Assembly: GCA_045531235.1 (NCBI GenBank)
Contig: JAZSDQ010000075.1
Coordinates: forward strand, 1 to 21,808
DNA: 21,808 bases
Direction: 5' to 3'
DNA from: RGIG5579 sp045531235
GTDB taxonomy: Bacteria > Bacillota > Clostridia > Oscillospirales > SIG627
A model generated the notes under the pieces. That model was not told where the DNA came from. It saw only the letters and a list, made by a program, of their open reading frames with translations, and made no database searches. Positions 1-6,822 of this stretch are shown here, one piece after another (the stretch's first letter is position 1; every line of letters starts with the position of its first letter). The position numbers and the translations under genes were made by a program.

Positions 1-1
1 A

Positions 2-211
2 AAGGCTCTTGTCTTATCTGATCCGAAAAAAATCACCGGTGCAATTAAAGACCTGAAAGATATATATATGCTTCGTTCTTCCCGCGATTTGGAAGAGCAA
101 GAGGCTCGTATCAATAAGCTTCGCAAGGATGCAGAAAAGGCAGACGATGGCAATATTGGTGTAGAGATTACTTTTCAAGCGGAGAAGGAGCAGGACGAAT
201 GGGCAAAGTAA
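2..211 (+). CDS. Phage terminase small subunit, C-terminal part (5' end outside window)
   Basis: An open frame enters from the left edge and ends at TAA 209-211, giving 69 residues. The visible part is a charged helix (DLEEQEARINKLRKDAEKA) followed by a short beta-like tail ending in EKEQDEWAK. Small terminase subunits of Firmicutes phages often end this way: a helical, Arg/Lys/Glu-rich stretch and then a short hydrophobic-acidic tail. The small subunit recognises phage DNA and presents it to the large terminase. The frame overlaps the start of the large terminase by 13 bases, the usual order and coupling for terS-terL. The DNA-binding N-terminus lies outside the window, so the identification rests mainly on position and tail style. 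Confidence 0.65.
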   Translation, partial: KALVLSDPKKITGAIKDLKDIYMLRSSRDLEEQEARINKLRKDAEKADDGNIGVEITFQAEKEQDEWAK

Positions 212-1641
212 CGCTGAAAATATCGATGCCGAACCCGAAGCAGGAGCTGTTTTTTAAGGCTCGCGCGCGGTATATCGCATACGGCGGTGCCAGAGCAGGC
301 GGAAAAAGCTGGGCGATGCGAACGAAATTCGTGTTGCTTTGCCTGAACTACAGCGGAATACAGATCCTTCTTCTCCGAAGAACATTGCCGGAATTGACAG
401 AAAACCACGTAAATCCGCTTTTGTCGATGCTGAAGGGCATTGCAAGCTATAACAAGCAGGACAAGGTGTTTCGTTTTCCCAACGGATCTCGCTTGAAGCT
501 CGGCTATTGTGCAAACGAGCAGGACGTATTGCAGTATCAGGGTCAGGCGTACGACGTGATCGGTCTTGAGGAGGCTACCATGTTTACGGAGTATCAATAT
601 AACTGTCTGCGAGAGTCCAACAGATCCTCGGGAATGATGAAGGAGCCGTTTGCACCGCGCATGTATCTGACGATGAACCCCGGAGGCGTCGGCCACCATT
701 GGGTAAAACGGCTGTTCGTTGACAGAAGCTACCAAGAGAAAGAGAGACCTGAAGATTATATTTTCATTCCTGCCCGCGTTTACGATAACAAGGTCTTTAT
801 GGAGAGGGATCCCGATTATGTTGCCCAGCTGGAGTCCTTACCTGAAAAACGTCGAAAGGCAATGCTTGACGGCAATTGGGACGTATTTGACGGCGCCTAT
901 TTTGAGGAGTTTCGTGACAAGCCGGATCCGATCCTGTGTGAAGAATACGGGATCTCCGTAAAAGATGCTCTTGAAGAGCACAGATTTACCCACGTGATCG
1001 AGCCGTTTGACGTCCCTCGCGATTGGAAGCTCTACCGCTCCTTCGACTGGGGCTACGGAAAGCCCTTTTCCGTAGGATACCACGCCCTGTCCCCCGAGAA
1101 CGTAGCGTATCGCATCACGGAGATCTACGGCTGGAACGGTACCGCCAACGTAGGAAAGCATTGGACGAATACTGAGATCTGTGACGATATCTGCCGCTAC
1201 GAACGGGAGCATCCGCTTTTGAAGGGCAAGCGCATCCTCGGCGTTGCCGATCCTTCCTGCTGGACCAAAAACGGCGGGATCTCTTTTGCGGAGGAGGCGG
1301 AAAAGCATTCCCTTTGGTTTGAAAAAGGTAATAACGAGCGGATCCCCGGTTGGATGCAGGTCAGAGAGCGAATGCGCTTCGATGAAAACGGCAAGGCGAT
1401 GCTTTATTTTTCCAATACCTGCAAGGCGATCACCCGCTGTATGCCGTTGATGATGTACGACGAGCACCGCGCGGAGGATCTGAATTCGGATCTGGAAGAC
1501 CACTGTCTGGATGAATTGCGGTATTTTTGTATGTGCCGCCCCATTCCGCCGCGAAAGATCGAGCGAAAGCCCGTCCCCGCGGTAGATCCGCTGAATCAAT
1601 TTGGAAAACAACGAAAATCCTATTACGGAGGAATATTGTAA
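199..1641 (+). CDS. Phage terminase large subunit (ATPase-nuclease)
   Basis: This 480-residue protein is the DNA-packaging motor that pumps phage DNA into the prohead and cuts it. The N-terminal ATPase shows a Walker A motif GGARAGGKS (29-37), a Walker B YDVIGLEEA (118-126) with the catalytic acidic pair, and the coupling-type motif TMNPGG (158-163). The C-terminal RNase H-like nuclease shows candidate metal-binding acids at D283 (RSFDWGYG), D351 (GVADPSCW) and D434/D438 (LEDHCLDELRY). The length is normal for the family. The ATG start is supported by AAGGAG at 185-190, eight bases upstream. The stop codon overlaps the ATG of the portal gene (TAATG), so the two are probably translationally coupled. 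Confidence 0.95.
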   Translation: MGKVTLKISMPNPKQELFFKARARYIAYGGARAGGKSWAMRTKFVLLCLNYSGIQILLLRRTLPELTENHVNPLLSMLKGIASYNKQDKVFRFPNGSRLKLGYCANEQDVLQYQGQAYDVIGLEEATMFTEYQYNCLRESNRSSGMMKEPFAPRMYLTMNPGGVGHHWVKRLFVDRSYQEKERPEDYIFIPARVYDNKVFMERDPDYVAQLESLPEKRRKAMLDGNWDVFDGAYFEEFRDKPDPILCEEYGISVKDALEEHRFTHVIEPFDVPRDWKLYRSFDWGYGKPFSVGYHALSPENVAYRITEIYGWNGTANVGKHWTNTEICDDICRYEREHPLLKGKRILGVADPSCWTKNGGISFAEEAEKHSLWFEKGNNERIPGWMQVRERMRFDENGKAMLYFSNTCKAITRCMPLMMYDEHRAEDLNSDLEDHCLDELRYFCMCRPIPPRKIERKPVPAVDPLNQFGKQRKSYYGGIL

Positions 1642-3581
1642 TGGACTTAAAAAACATTTTCACGAGAAAAAGAGTACAAGCGGAAAAACCTCTGCTCCTT
1701 CAGGAGGAAGAGCGTATGCCCGATGCCGAGAAAGAATTACCGATGAAGCTGCCTGTGGATAAAAAATCTATCCGAAAAGCAACGGAGCTCCTTAACAAGT
1801 ATAAGGCAGGAAAGGCAAGATTTGAAGAACGCCTCATCGCCAACGAGGAATTTTGGAAGATGCGCCAGTGGTCCAGCGGTGTCGGCGGTGCCAGAATAGA
1901 AAACAGCACGGCTCCGTATTGCGTACAGTCGACGCCCTGGCTTCATGCCTGTGTGGAAAGCCGTCACGCAGACGTAATGGATTCTTATCCTACTTGCAAT
2001 TTTCTTGCGCGTCAGAAAGACGACGAAACGGAGGCGAAAAGGCTTTCCGCTATCGTGCCCGTAATTCTTGCACAGAACAACTTTGAAGAGACCTATTCGG
2101 ACGTCGCACGGTATACGTTAAAGCAAGGCGGCGGCGCCTACGGCGTTTTCTGGGATTCCAACGCCCATAACGGTCTCGGCGATGTGGGGATCCGCAAGGT
2201 GGATCTGATCAATCTCTTTTGGGAGCCGGGGATCAACGACCTGCAGAAGTCGGCGAATATATTCTTGACGGCGCTGGTTGACGATATACTCCTGGAACAA
2301 AGATATCCGCAAACAAAAAACAAGCTCGGCGGCAAAGGAATTACTGTCGCGAAGTATTTGTACGACGATACCGTCAGCACCGACGGAAAAAGCGTTGTCG
2401 TAGACTGGTATTACCATACGGAATATAACGGAAAAAAAGTGCTTCACTACTGCAAATACGTAAACGACGTGATCCTTTTTGCCTCGGAAAACGAGCCGCA
2501 GTACGCAGAAGGATATTATCATCACGGACTTTACCCCTTTGTTACCCAAAGCCTCTATCCCGTGGAAGGCACTCCCTTCGGATACGGTCTTACCGACGTC
2601 GGTCGCGATACTCAGCTTCAGATCGATCTTTTAAATAAAGCGATTGTGGACAACGCCACCGAAGGCGCACGCCCGCGCTATATGCAAAAAATGGACAACG
2701 CCATCAACGAAGCGGAGTTTAACGATCCTACCAAGAGGATCGTTCACGTGGAGGGCGATCTTGACGAAACACACGTGCGACAGATCGTTGCGGCGGATCT
2801 TCCCGGTATTTACGTTACGTTCTTGAACAACAAGATCGAGGAGCTGAAATACTGTACCGCCAATCAGGATGCAAACAACGGCGTTGCTCCTTCGGGAGTG
2901 ACAGCAGCGTCCGCTTTGGCAGCCCTGCAGGAAACCGCCGGCAAAAACGCGCGAAACTCCAACAAAGCCTTTCATAGAGCCTACAAGAGTATGATCTACC
3001 AGATCGTAGAATTGATACGGCAGTTTTACGATCAGCCGAGAATGTTCCGCATTGCCACCGACGCTTTGCAGAACGAATACATGGTTTACACCAATCAGGG
3101 ACTCGTTCCCCAGCAGCAGACGCTTGCCGGCAACGATATGGGATTTCGCAAACCGGAATTTGATATCGATATCACCGTAGAAAAGGCGAATCCCTATCAG
3201 AAGATGGAGCATAACGAATTGATGCTGCAATTCTTTAACCTTGGAATCTTCTCTCCTCAGAATGCGGATCTTGCTCTGTCTCTGCTTCAGAATATGGATT
3301 TTGACGGGAAGGAAGATCTTATGGATCAGATCCGTCAGAAAGGTACGATGTTCCAGACCTTGGTCCAATTCCAGCAGATTGCCCTTCAGCTTGCGCAACA
3401 GGCGGATCCTGCTTTGGCAGAGCAGATCGGGCAAGCGATCCTGCAAACGAATCAAGGGCTCACTACACAGCTTGGAAGCCTTACGGGAGGCGGGGGAAGC
3501 CTGATGCCGAACTTAAAAAAAGAACATCCCTTCGTAGAAAAAAGTCGGGAGCAGGCAAGAGCTTCCACACAGGCAAATTGA
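1641..3581 (+). CDS. Phage portal protein
   Basis: This 646-residue protein is the likely portal, the ring at one head vertex through which DNA enters and leaves. The start is ATG 1641, with GGAGG at 1627-1631 and a TAATG overlap with the terminase stop. An upstream in-frame ATG at 1527 lies inside the terminase gene and is rejected. Portal-like features are the central segment GTPFGYGLTDVGRDTQLQID (about 315-335) followed by LLNKAIVDNA. The Gln-rich helical C-terminus (about 570-625) could form a barrel like that of P22-type portals. The protein ends in a Gly-rich linker and a basic tail. Its place between the large terminase and the protease/scaffold is canonical. The portal assignment is strong; assignment to the P22-like subgroup is inference. 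Confidence 0.9.
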   Translation: MDLKNIFTRKRVQAEKPLLLQEEERMPDAEKELPMKLPVDKKSIRKATELLNKYKAGKARFEERLIANEEFWKMRQWSSGVGGARIENSTAPYCVQSTPWLHACVESRHADVMDSYPTCNFLARQKDDETEAKRLSAIVPVILAQNNFEETYSDVARYTLKQGGGAYGVFWDSNAHNGLGDVGIRKVDLINLFWEPGINDLQKSANIFLTALVDDILLEQRYPQTKNKLGGKGITVAKYLYDDTVSTDGKSVVVDWYYHTEYNGKKVLHYCKYVNDVILFASENEPQYAEGYYHHGLYPFVTQSLYPVEGTPFGYGLTDVGRDTQLQIDLLNKAIVDNATEGARPRYMQKMDNAINEAEFNDPTKRIVHVEGDLDETHVRQIVAADLPGIYVTFLNNKIEELKYCTANQDANNGVAPSGVTAASALAALQETAGKNARNSNKAFHRAYKSMIYQIVELIRQFYDQPRMFRIATDALQNEYMVYTNQGLVPQQQTLAGNDMGFRKPEFDIDITVEKANPYQKMEHNELMLQFFNLGIFSPQNADLALSLLQNMDFDGKEDLMDQIRQKGTMFQTLVQFQQIALQLAQQADPALAEQIGQAILQTNQGLTTQLGSLTGGGGSLMPNLKKEHPFVEKSREQARASTQAN

Positions 3582-3582
3582 T

Positions 3583-3906
3583 ATGATTACCATTCATTTC
3601 AACAAACGAAACGGCGAATATGAGCTGATCGTTAAGGGACACGCGGATTTTGGCGAAGCGGGAAAGGATATTCTTTGCTCTGCCGTATCGATCCTTCTCT
3701 ATACTCTTGTGGAAGCCATCGACGAAACGTGGCTGAGAATGCCTCCCGTTGTCGTTTTATCACCGGGGGATACCCTCGTTAGGGTGGAAGCCTCTGCGTC
3801 GAAATCAGCGGAAATCAACGGCGTTTTCAGCGTGATCGCGACGGGCTTTCGCTTGCTTTCAAAGAATTTTCCGAACAATGTGATTTTTTTGAGGGGGGAG
3901 GGTTAG
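3583..3906 (+). CDS. Prp-family cysteine protease (phage head maturation)
   Basis: This 107-residue protein matches the Prp/YsxB family of ribosomal-processing cysteine proteases in length and in its active-site region. It reads GHADFGEAGKDILCSAVS, with candidate catalytic His20 and Cys32 and the family Asp29. In Firmicutes, Prp removes the N-terminal extension of ribosomal protein L27 at an LQxFA-type site. In staphylococcal phage 80alpha, host Prp also trims capsid and scaffold. Here the gene lies between the portal and a scaffold and capsid that both carry an LQLFA motif, so those two are the probable substrates. The ATG is two bases after the portal stop with no strong Shine-Dalgarno sequence, which suggests translation coupled to the portal. 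Confidence 0.88.
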   Translation: MITIHFNKRNGEYELIVKGHADFGEAGKDILCSAVSILLYTLVEAIDETWLRMPPVVVLSPGDTLVRVEASASKSAEINGVFSVIATGFRLLSKNFPNNVIFLRGEG

Positions 3907-3974
3907 AAAAAAATCTCTTTGCTTGATAAAATCGCATCAATGGGTCGCGTCCTACCGCAGAAAGGAGCATTTTT

Positions 3975-4994
3975 ATGCTAAAAGATTTTATTTTTGACCT
4001 GCAGCTGTTCGCAGACGGCGGAGACGGAGGCTCCGGCGGAGAAGGTGCGGCAGGTACATCGGGCGTATCGGGAGCCTCTGAGGCGGAAAATGCCGTTGAG
4101 ATCCCAAGCTTTGTCCCCGAGAGAGCAAAAAAGAACTACTTGAAGGCAGTCCAAAAGACCCGATCAGTCCACAAAACTGCCGCAAAAGAGTCCGAACATC
4201 CGTTGGAAAGCCCCTCCGGCGATCCTACAGCAACGAAAAACGAGGCATCTGCTAAGAGGCTACCATATTCCGAGCTTATTAAGAGCGACGAGTATAAGGC
4301 GGACCACGAAGCTTATATGAGATCCACCATCGGTGACCGCTTGAAGAAATACAAGGGCATGGAGGATGAAAACGCTTCTGCAAAGGAGTTGCTTTCTTCT
4401 ATGGCAGAAAGGCTCGGAGTAAATCGTGATTCGCCGACCTTCTTTGAGGATCTGAAGAAAGCGGCGTCAAAGGACGAATCCGCAAAGCGTGTCCGGGAGT
4501 ATATGAGCGACCACGACGTGGATGAAGAGGAAGCACAGCGGATCGTTGATATGGAGACACAGATACGAGAGAAAAAGAATCGTGAAGAAGCCGAGGAAAA
4601 AGCCAAAGCTGAATATCAGCGCCAAAAGCAGCAGGAAGAATTGCGTAACAATCTTCTTGCATCCGCAGAAAAGACAAGGGCGATGTATCCGGGCTTCAAT
4701 TTGGATGAAAACCTGAAGGACGAGAGGTTTTTGCGCATCTGTGCCGTTACGGGAGGGGACACGACCGCAGCGTATATGGCGACCCATCACGGAGAGATCC
4801 TGCAATCCACTGCCGCTGCAGCAGCGCAAAAGGCGAACCTGCAGCTGTCCAACGCCGTCGCCGCAAATAAGCGGCGTCCCTTGGAAAACGGTCTCCAATC
4901 CGCACCTTCCTCCGTTGCTGAAACCGATTTCAGCCGAATGAATCGCAAAGAATTGCGACAGTATTGGGCTGATTACCGCAAGACGAGGAGATAG
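3975..4994 (+). CDS. Phage capsid scaffold protein
   Basis: This 339-residue, highly charged, helix-rich protein probably guides prohead assembly and is later removed. After the N-terminal MLKDFIFDLQLFAD come a Gly/Ala/Ser-rich linker (about 15-40), a charged central region (PYSELIKSDEYKADHEAY, about 97-114), and a long predicted coiled coil (about 185-240, with REKKNREEAEEKAKAEYQRQ). It ends in the basic tail YRKTRR. An acidic, coiled-coil protein with a basic C-terminus directly upstream of the major capsid gene is the standard scaffold pattern. AAAGGAG at 3961-3967 lies seven bases before ATG 3975. The N-terminus shares eight residues with the downstream capsid protein and is a probable Prp cleavage site. 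Confidence 0.85.
   Translation: MLKDFIFDLQLFADGGDGGSGGEGAAGTSGVSGASEAENAVEIPSFVPERAKKNYLKAVQKTRSVHKTAAKESEHPLESPSGDPTATKNEASAKRLPYSELIKSDEYKADHEAYMRSTIGDRLKKYKGMEDENASAKELLSSMAERLGVNRDSPTFFEDLKKAASKDESAKRVREYMSDHDVDEEEAQRIVDMETQIREKKNREEAEEKAKAEYQRQKQQEELRNNLLASAEKTRAMYPGFNLDENLKDERFLRICAVTGGDTTAAYMATHHGEILQSTAAAAAQKANLQLSNAVAANKRRPLENGLQSAPSSVAETDFSRMNRKELRQYWADYRKTRR
3993..4016 (+). other. Candidate Prp cleavage motif in scaffold N-terminus
   Basis: These codons encode FDLQLFAD at residues 7-14 of the scaffold. The same eight residues occur at the capsid N-terminus. The motif resembles the L27 site LQFFA, where Prp cuts between Phe and Ala. The predicted cut here is LQLF|AD. This is read from sequence plus family knowledge; cleavage itself is inferred. 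Confidence 0.7.
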
Positions 4995-5007
4995 GAGTAT
5001 TTCCTCG
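4984..5007 (+). other. Small hairpin at the scaffold-capsid junction
   Basis: CGAGGA (4984-4989) can pair with TCCTCG (5002-5007), giving a six-base-pair stem that spans the scaffold stop codon. No T-run follows, so it is not a terminator. It lies just upstream of the capsid ribosome binding region and could stabilise the capsid message or mark a processing point. The stem is short and may be chance. Confidence 0.3.
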
Positions 5008-5025
5008 CAGGAGAAAAGAGGAAAA

Positions 5026-6054
5026 ATGAAAAACAATCTGTTTGATCTTCAGCTGTTTGCTGATTTCGCTGCCGGCACCACACCCGGCACTCCCACAACG
5101 AATCCCGTGAACTTGACCACTCAGGATTCTATGACCGCAACGATGAAGGAATTCTTCGACACCACGCTGCTCGAAAATTCCCGTGAGGAAAACATCTTCG
5201 GTCAGTTTTCTATGAAGCAGCCCATCAAGGGCAACACCGTTGAATGGAGAAAATTCAACAAGTTTGACAAGGCGATGGAGCCTCTGAAGGAGGGCGTAAT
5301 CCCTGCCGGTCAGGAATTCGGCATGACCGCTATCAAGGGTACCGTTACCCAGCACGGTTCTTACACTGCCGTATCCGACCGTCTCGAGGCCGAAGCTTTT
5401 GACGACGTTGTATTCGGCGCATCTGAGGAAATGGGTGCCGCTGCAGGCGAGACTAAGGATACCCTTACTCGTAACGTTCTTTCCGCAAGCACCTCTATCG
5501 CATACTGCCCCATCGTAGGCACAACCGGCGCTTTGACCGAGGTTGACGCCATCGGCGAATTGACCGCAGCAGCTACCCTTACTCCCGATATGGTAGCAAA
5601 GGCAGCTACTTGGCTGAAGAAGAATAAGGCTCCCAAGATCGACGGCAAGTACATTGCTCTCGTTCATCCTTCCGTTGCTTACGATCTTCGCAAGAGTGAC
5701 GATTGGATGGAGGCGCATAAGTATTCCGAGGCAAAGGAGATCTTCAACGGCGAGATCGGCGAGCTTCACGGCGTAAGATTCATTGAGTCTACCAACTGCC
5801 GCATCCGTAAGGAAGGCGCAGGCGGAATTGCCGTTTACGAAAGCTATTTTCTCGGCAAGGAAGCATACGGTGAGATCGAGCCCAGCGGCGAGACTATGGA
5901 AATGATCATCAAGGGCAAGGAATACGGCGGTCCTCTGAATCAGTTCAGCACCGTTGGCTACAAGTTTGTACACGGTGCAAAGATTCTGTACCCCGAAAGA
6001 TTCCTTCTCGTTCTTTCCGGTTCTGCTTATTCTGCCATCGACGAAGCAAACTAA
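5026..6054 (+). CDS. Major capsid protein, N4-gp56-like family
   Basis: This 342-residue protein forms the head shell. After an N-terminal MKNNLFDLQLFAD it shows the TTNPVNLTTQDSMTATMKEF and ENSREENIFGQFSMKQPIKG stretches. It then has NTVEWRKFNKFDKAMEPLKEG and the TQHGSYTAVSDRLEAEAFDD region. This is the style of the N4-gp56 family of HK97-fold capsid proteins. The codon choice is GC-rich and regular, as expected for a very highly expressed gene. Two Shine-Dalgarno-like stretches (5009-5013 and 5017-5021) precede ATG 5026. It lies directly after the scaffold and shares FDLQLFAD with it, pointing to joint trimming by the upstream Prp protease. Confidence 0.92.
   Translation: MKNNLFDLQLFADFAAGTTPGTPTTNPVNLTTQDSMTATMKEFFDTTLLENSREENIFGQFSMKQPIKGNTVEWRKFNKFDKAMEPLKEGVIPAGQEFGMTAIKGTVTQHGSYTAVSDRLEAEAFDDVVFGASEEMGAAAGETKDTLTRNVLSASTSIAYCPIVGTTGALTEVDAIGELTAAATLTPDMVAKAATWLKKNKAPKIDGKYIALVHPSVAYDLRKSDDWMEAHKYSEAKEIFNGEIGELHGVRFIESTNCRIRKEGAGGIAVYESYFLGKEAYGEIEPSGETMEMIIKGKEYGGPLNQFSTVGYKFVHGAKILYPERFLLVLSGSAYSAIDEAN
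5041..5064 (+). other. Candidate Prp cleavage motif in capsid N-terminus
   Basis: These codons encode FDLQLFAD at residues 6-13 of the major capsid protein, identical in protein to scaffold residues 7-14. The two DNA stretches differ at several codon third positions, so the match is kept at protein level. The predicted cut is between F11 and A12. Confidence 0.7.
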
Positions 6055-6062
6055 TTAACTGC

Positions 6063-6084
6063 GAGGGGAGCTTCGTCTCCCCTC
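6063..6084 (+). other. GC-rich hairpin after the capsid gene
   Basis: GAGGGGAG (6063-6070) pairs perfectly with CTCCCCTC (6077-6084) around the loop CTTCGT. No T-run follows, so a full terminator is unlikely; it may protect the 3' end of the capsid message or reduce read-through. A 17-base piece of this element (6067-6083) recurs exactly at 6160-6176 inside the next gene. Confidence 0.5.
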
Positions 6085-6103
6085 TGCCTCAAAAGGAGAA
6101 ATT

Positions 6104-6391
6104 ATGGCAAACGAAACCGAAAAGGTAACCAAACCTGAAAAGAAAAAGAATGAGCTGGTGGAGCTTCGTCTCCCCTTGACTCATAATCCCGAGATCGATG
6201 CATATCCCGAATTTGCATCTTTCAACTTTAAAAACTATCTGATCAAGCGTGGCGAGACCGTAAAGGTTCCCAAGGCTCTGTATGACCGTTTTCAGGAGAT
6301 TGAAAGAGCAAAGGACGAGGCTTACGTCTATTCTCAGAAGATGTCTCTCGATGCTGCAGAAAAGGCTTTCAAGCAGCAGATGGGACTTTAA
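6104..6391 (+). CDS. Small head-associated protein of unknown function
   Basis: This 95-residue protein begins with a Lys/Glu-rich segment (about 1-17) and then has a compact part containing NELVELRLPLTHNPEID and NYLIKRGETVKVPKALYDRF. It ends in a helix. Small proteins with a VxLRLP...YLIKRGxxVxVP pattern commonly follow N4-gp56-type capsid genes in Firmicutes phages, but I know no assigned function. A head decoration or minor capsid role is the most natural guess from position. AAGGAG at 6093-6098 precedes ATG 6104. The gene ends 21 bases before a strong terminator, so it is the last gene of the head operon. Confidence 0.75.
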   Translation: MANETEKVTKPEKKKNELVELRLPLTHNPEIDAYPEFASFNFKNYLIKRGETVKVPKALYDRFQEIERAKDEAYVYSQKMSLDAAEKAFKQQMGL

Positions 6392-6412
6392 GCTTCGCTG
6401 GTCGAAGTAAAC

Positions 6413-6440
6413 AAAAAGCGGAGATTCCTCCGCTTTTTTT
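6413..6440 (+). terminator. Rho-independent terminator closing the head gene group
   Basis: GCGGAG (6418-6423) pairs with CTCCGC (6428-6433) around the loop ATTC. The stem is extended by A-T pairs and followed by seven T (6434-6440). It lies between the small head protein and the connector gene. There is almost no room for a promoter between it and the next gene, so it probably acts as a partial terminator that makes head proteins more abundant than tail proteins. Confidence 0.85.
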
Positions 6441-6459
6441 ATTTAAGGAGGTATACGAA

Positions 6460-6810
6460 ATGAAAATCAAGGAAGCCATTGACAGAACGTATTCTTTGAG
6501 ACCCGATTCATTTAGCGCAGATGAAAAGGTAGCGTGGCTCAACGAATTAGATCATCAGCTGTATCAGGAGGTATTCTTAACACACGAAAACAATACGTCT
6601 TCTCCTTCTTCTTTCCCTTATTCCCCTTGCGATACGGAGAAGGAGCTGATGATCCCAGCACCTTATGACAAGGTATATATTTCTTATCTCAAGGCAAAAA
6701 TCGAGGAAGCCTACGGCGAGGTGGATTCCTACAACAACGCTGCTGCCATGTACCACCAACAGCTCGGGGAATTCAAGCGCTTTTGGCACAGAAACAACAG
6801 ACCTCTTTAA
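6460..6810 (+). CDS. Head-tail connector/adaptor protein
   Basis: This 116-residue protein resembles small phage adaptors that sit beneath the portal. It starts MKIKEAIDRTYSLRPDSFS, followed by EKVAWLNELDHQLYQEVFLTH. After a Ser/Pro-rich loop come ELMIPAPYDKVYISYLKAKI and a helical end with EVDSYNNAAAMYHQQLGEFK. This pattern is common for the first gene after the capsid group in Firmicutes phages. A very strong ribosome binding site, AAGGAGG at 6445-6451, lies eight bases before the ATG and directly follows the terminator. The family is recognised from general pattern only; a structural comparison would settle which adaptor type it is. Confidence 0.7.
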   Translation: MKIKEAIDRTYSLRPDSFSADEKVAWLNELDHQLYQEVFLTHENNTSSPSSFPYSPCDTEKELMIPAPYDKVYISYLKAKIEEAYGEVDSYNNAAAMYHQQLGEFKRFWHRNNRPL

Positions 6811-6822
6811 GGAGAAACAACA

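Noticed and set aside
1527..1640. Upstream in-frame extension of the portal gene
   Set aside because: It would overlap the terminase nuclease end by 115 bases. ATG 1641 has a good ribosome binding site and the typical TAATG junction.
4930..5973. Antisense ORF of 347 codons opposite the capsid gene
   Set aside because: The capsid gene has very regular codon usage, which removes antisense stops. The product has no recognisable pattern.
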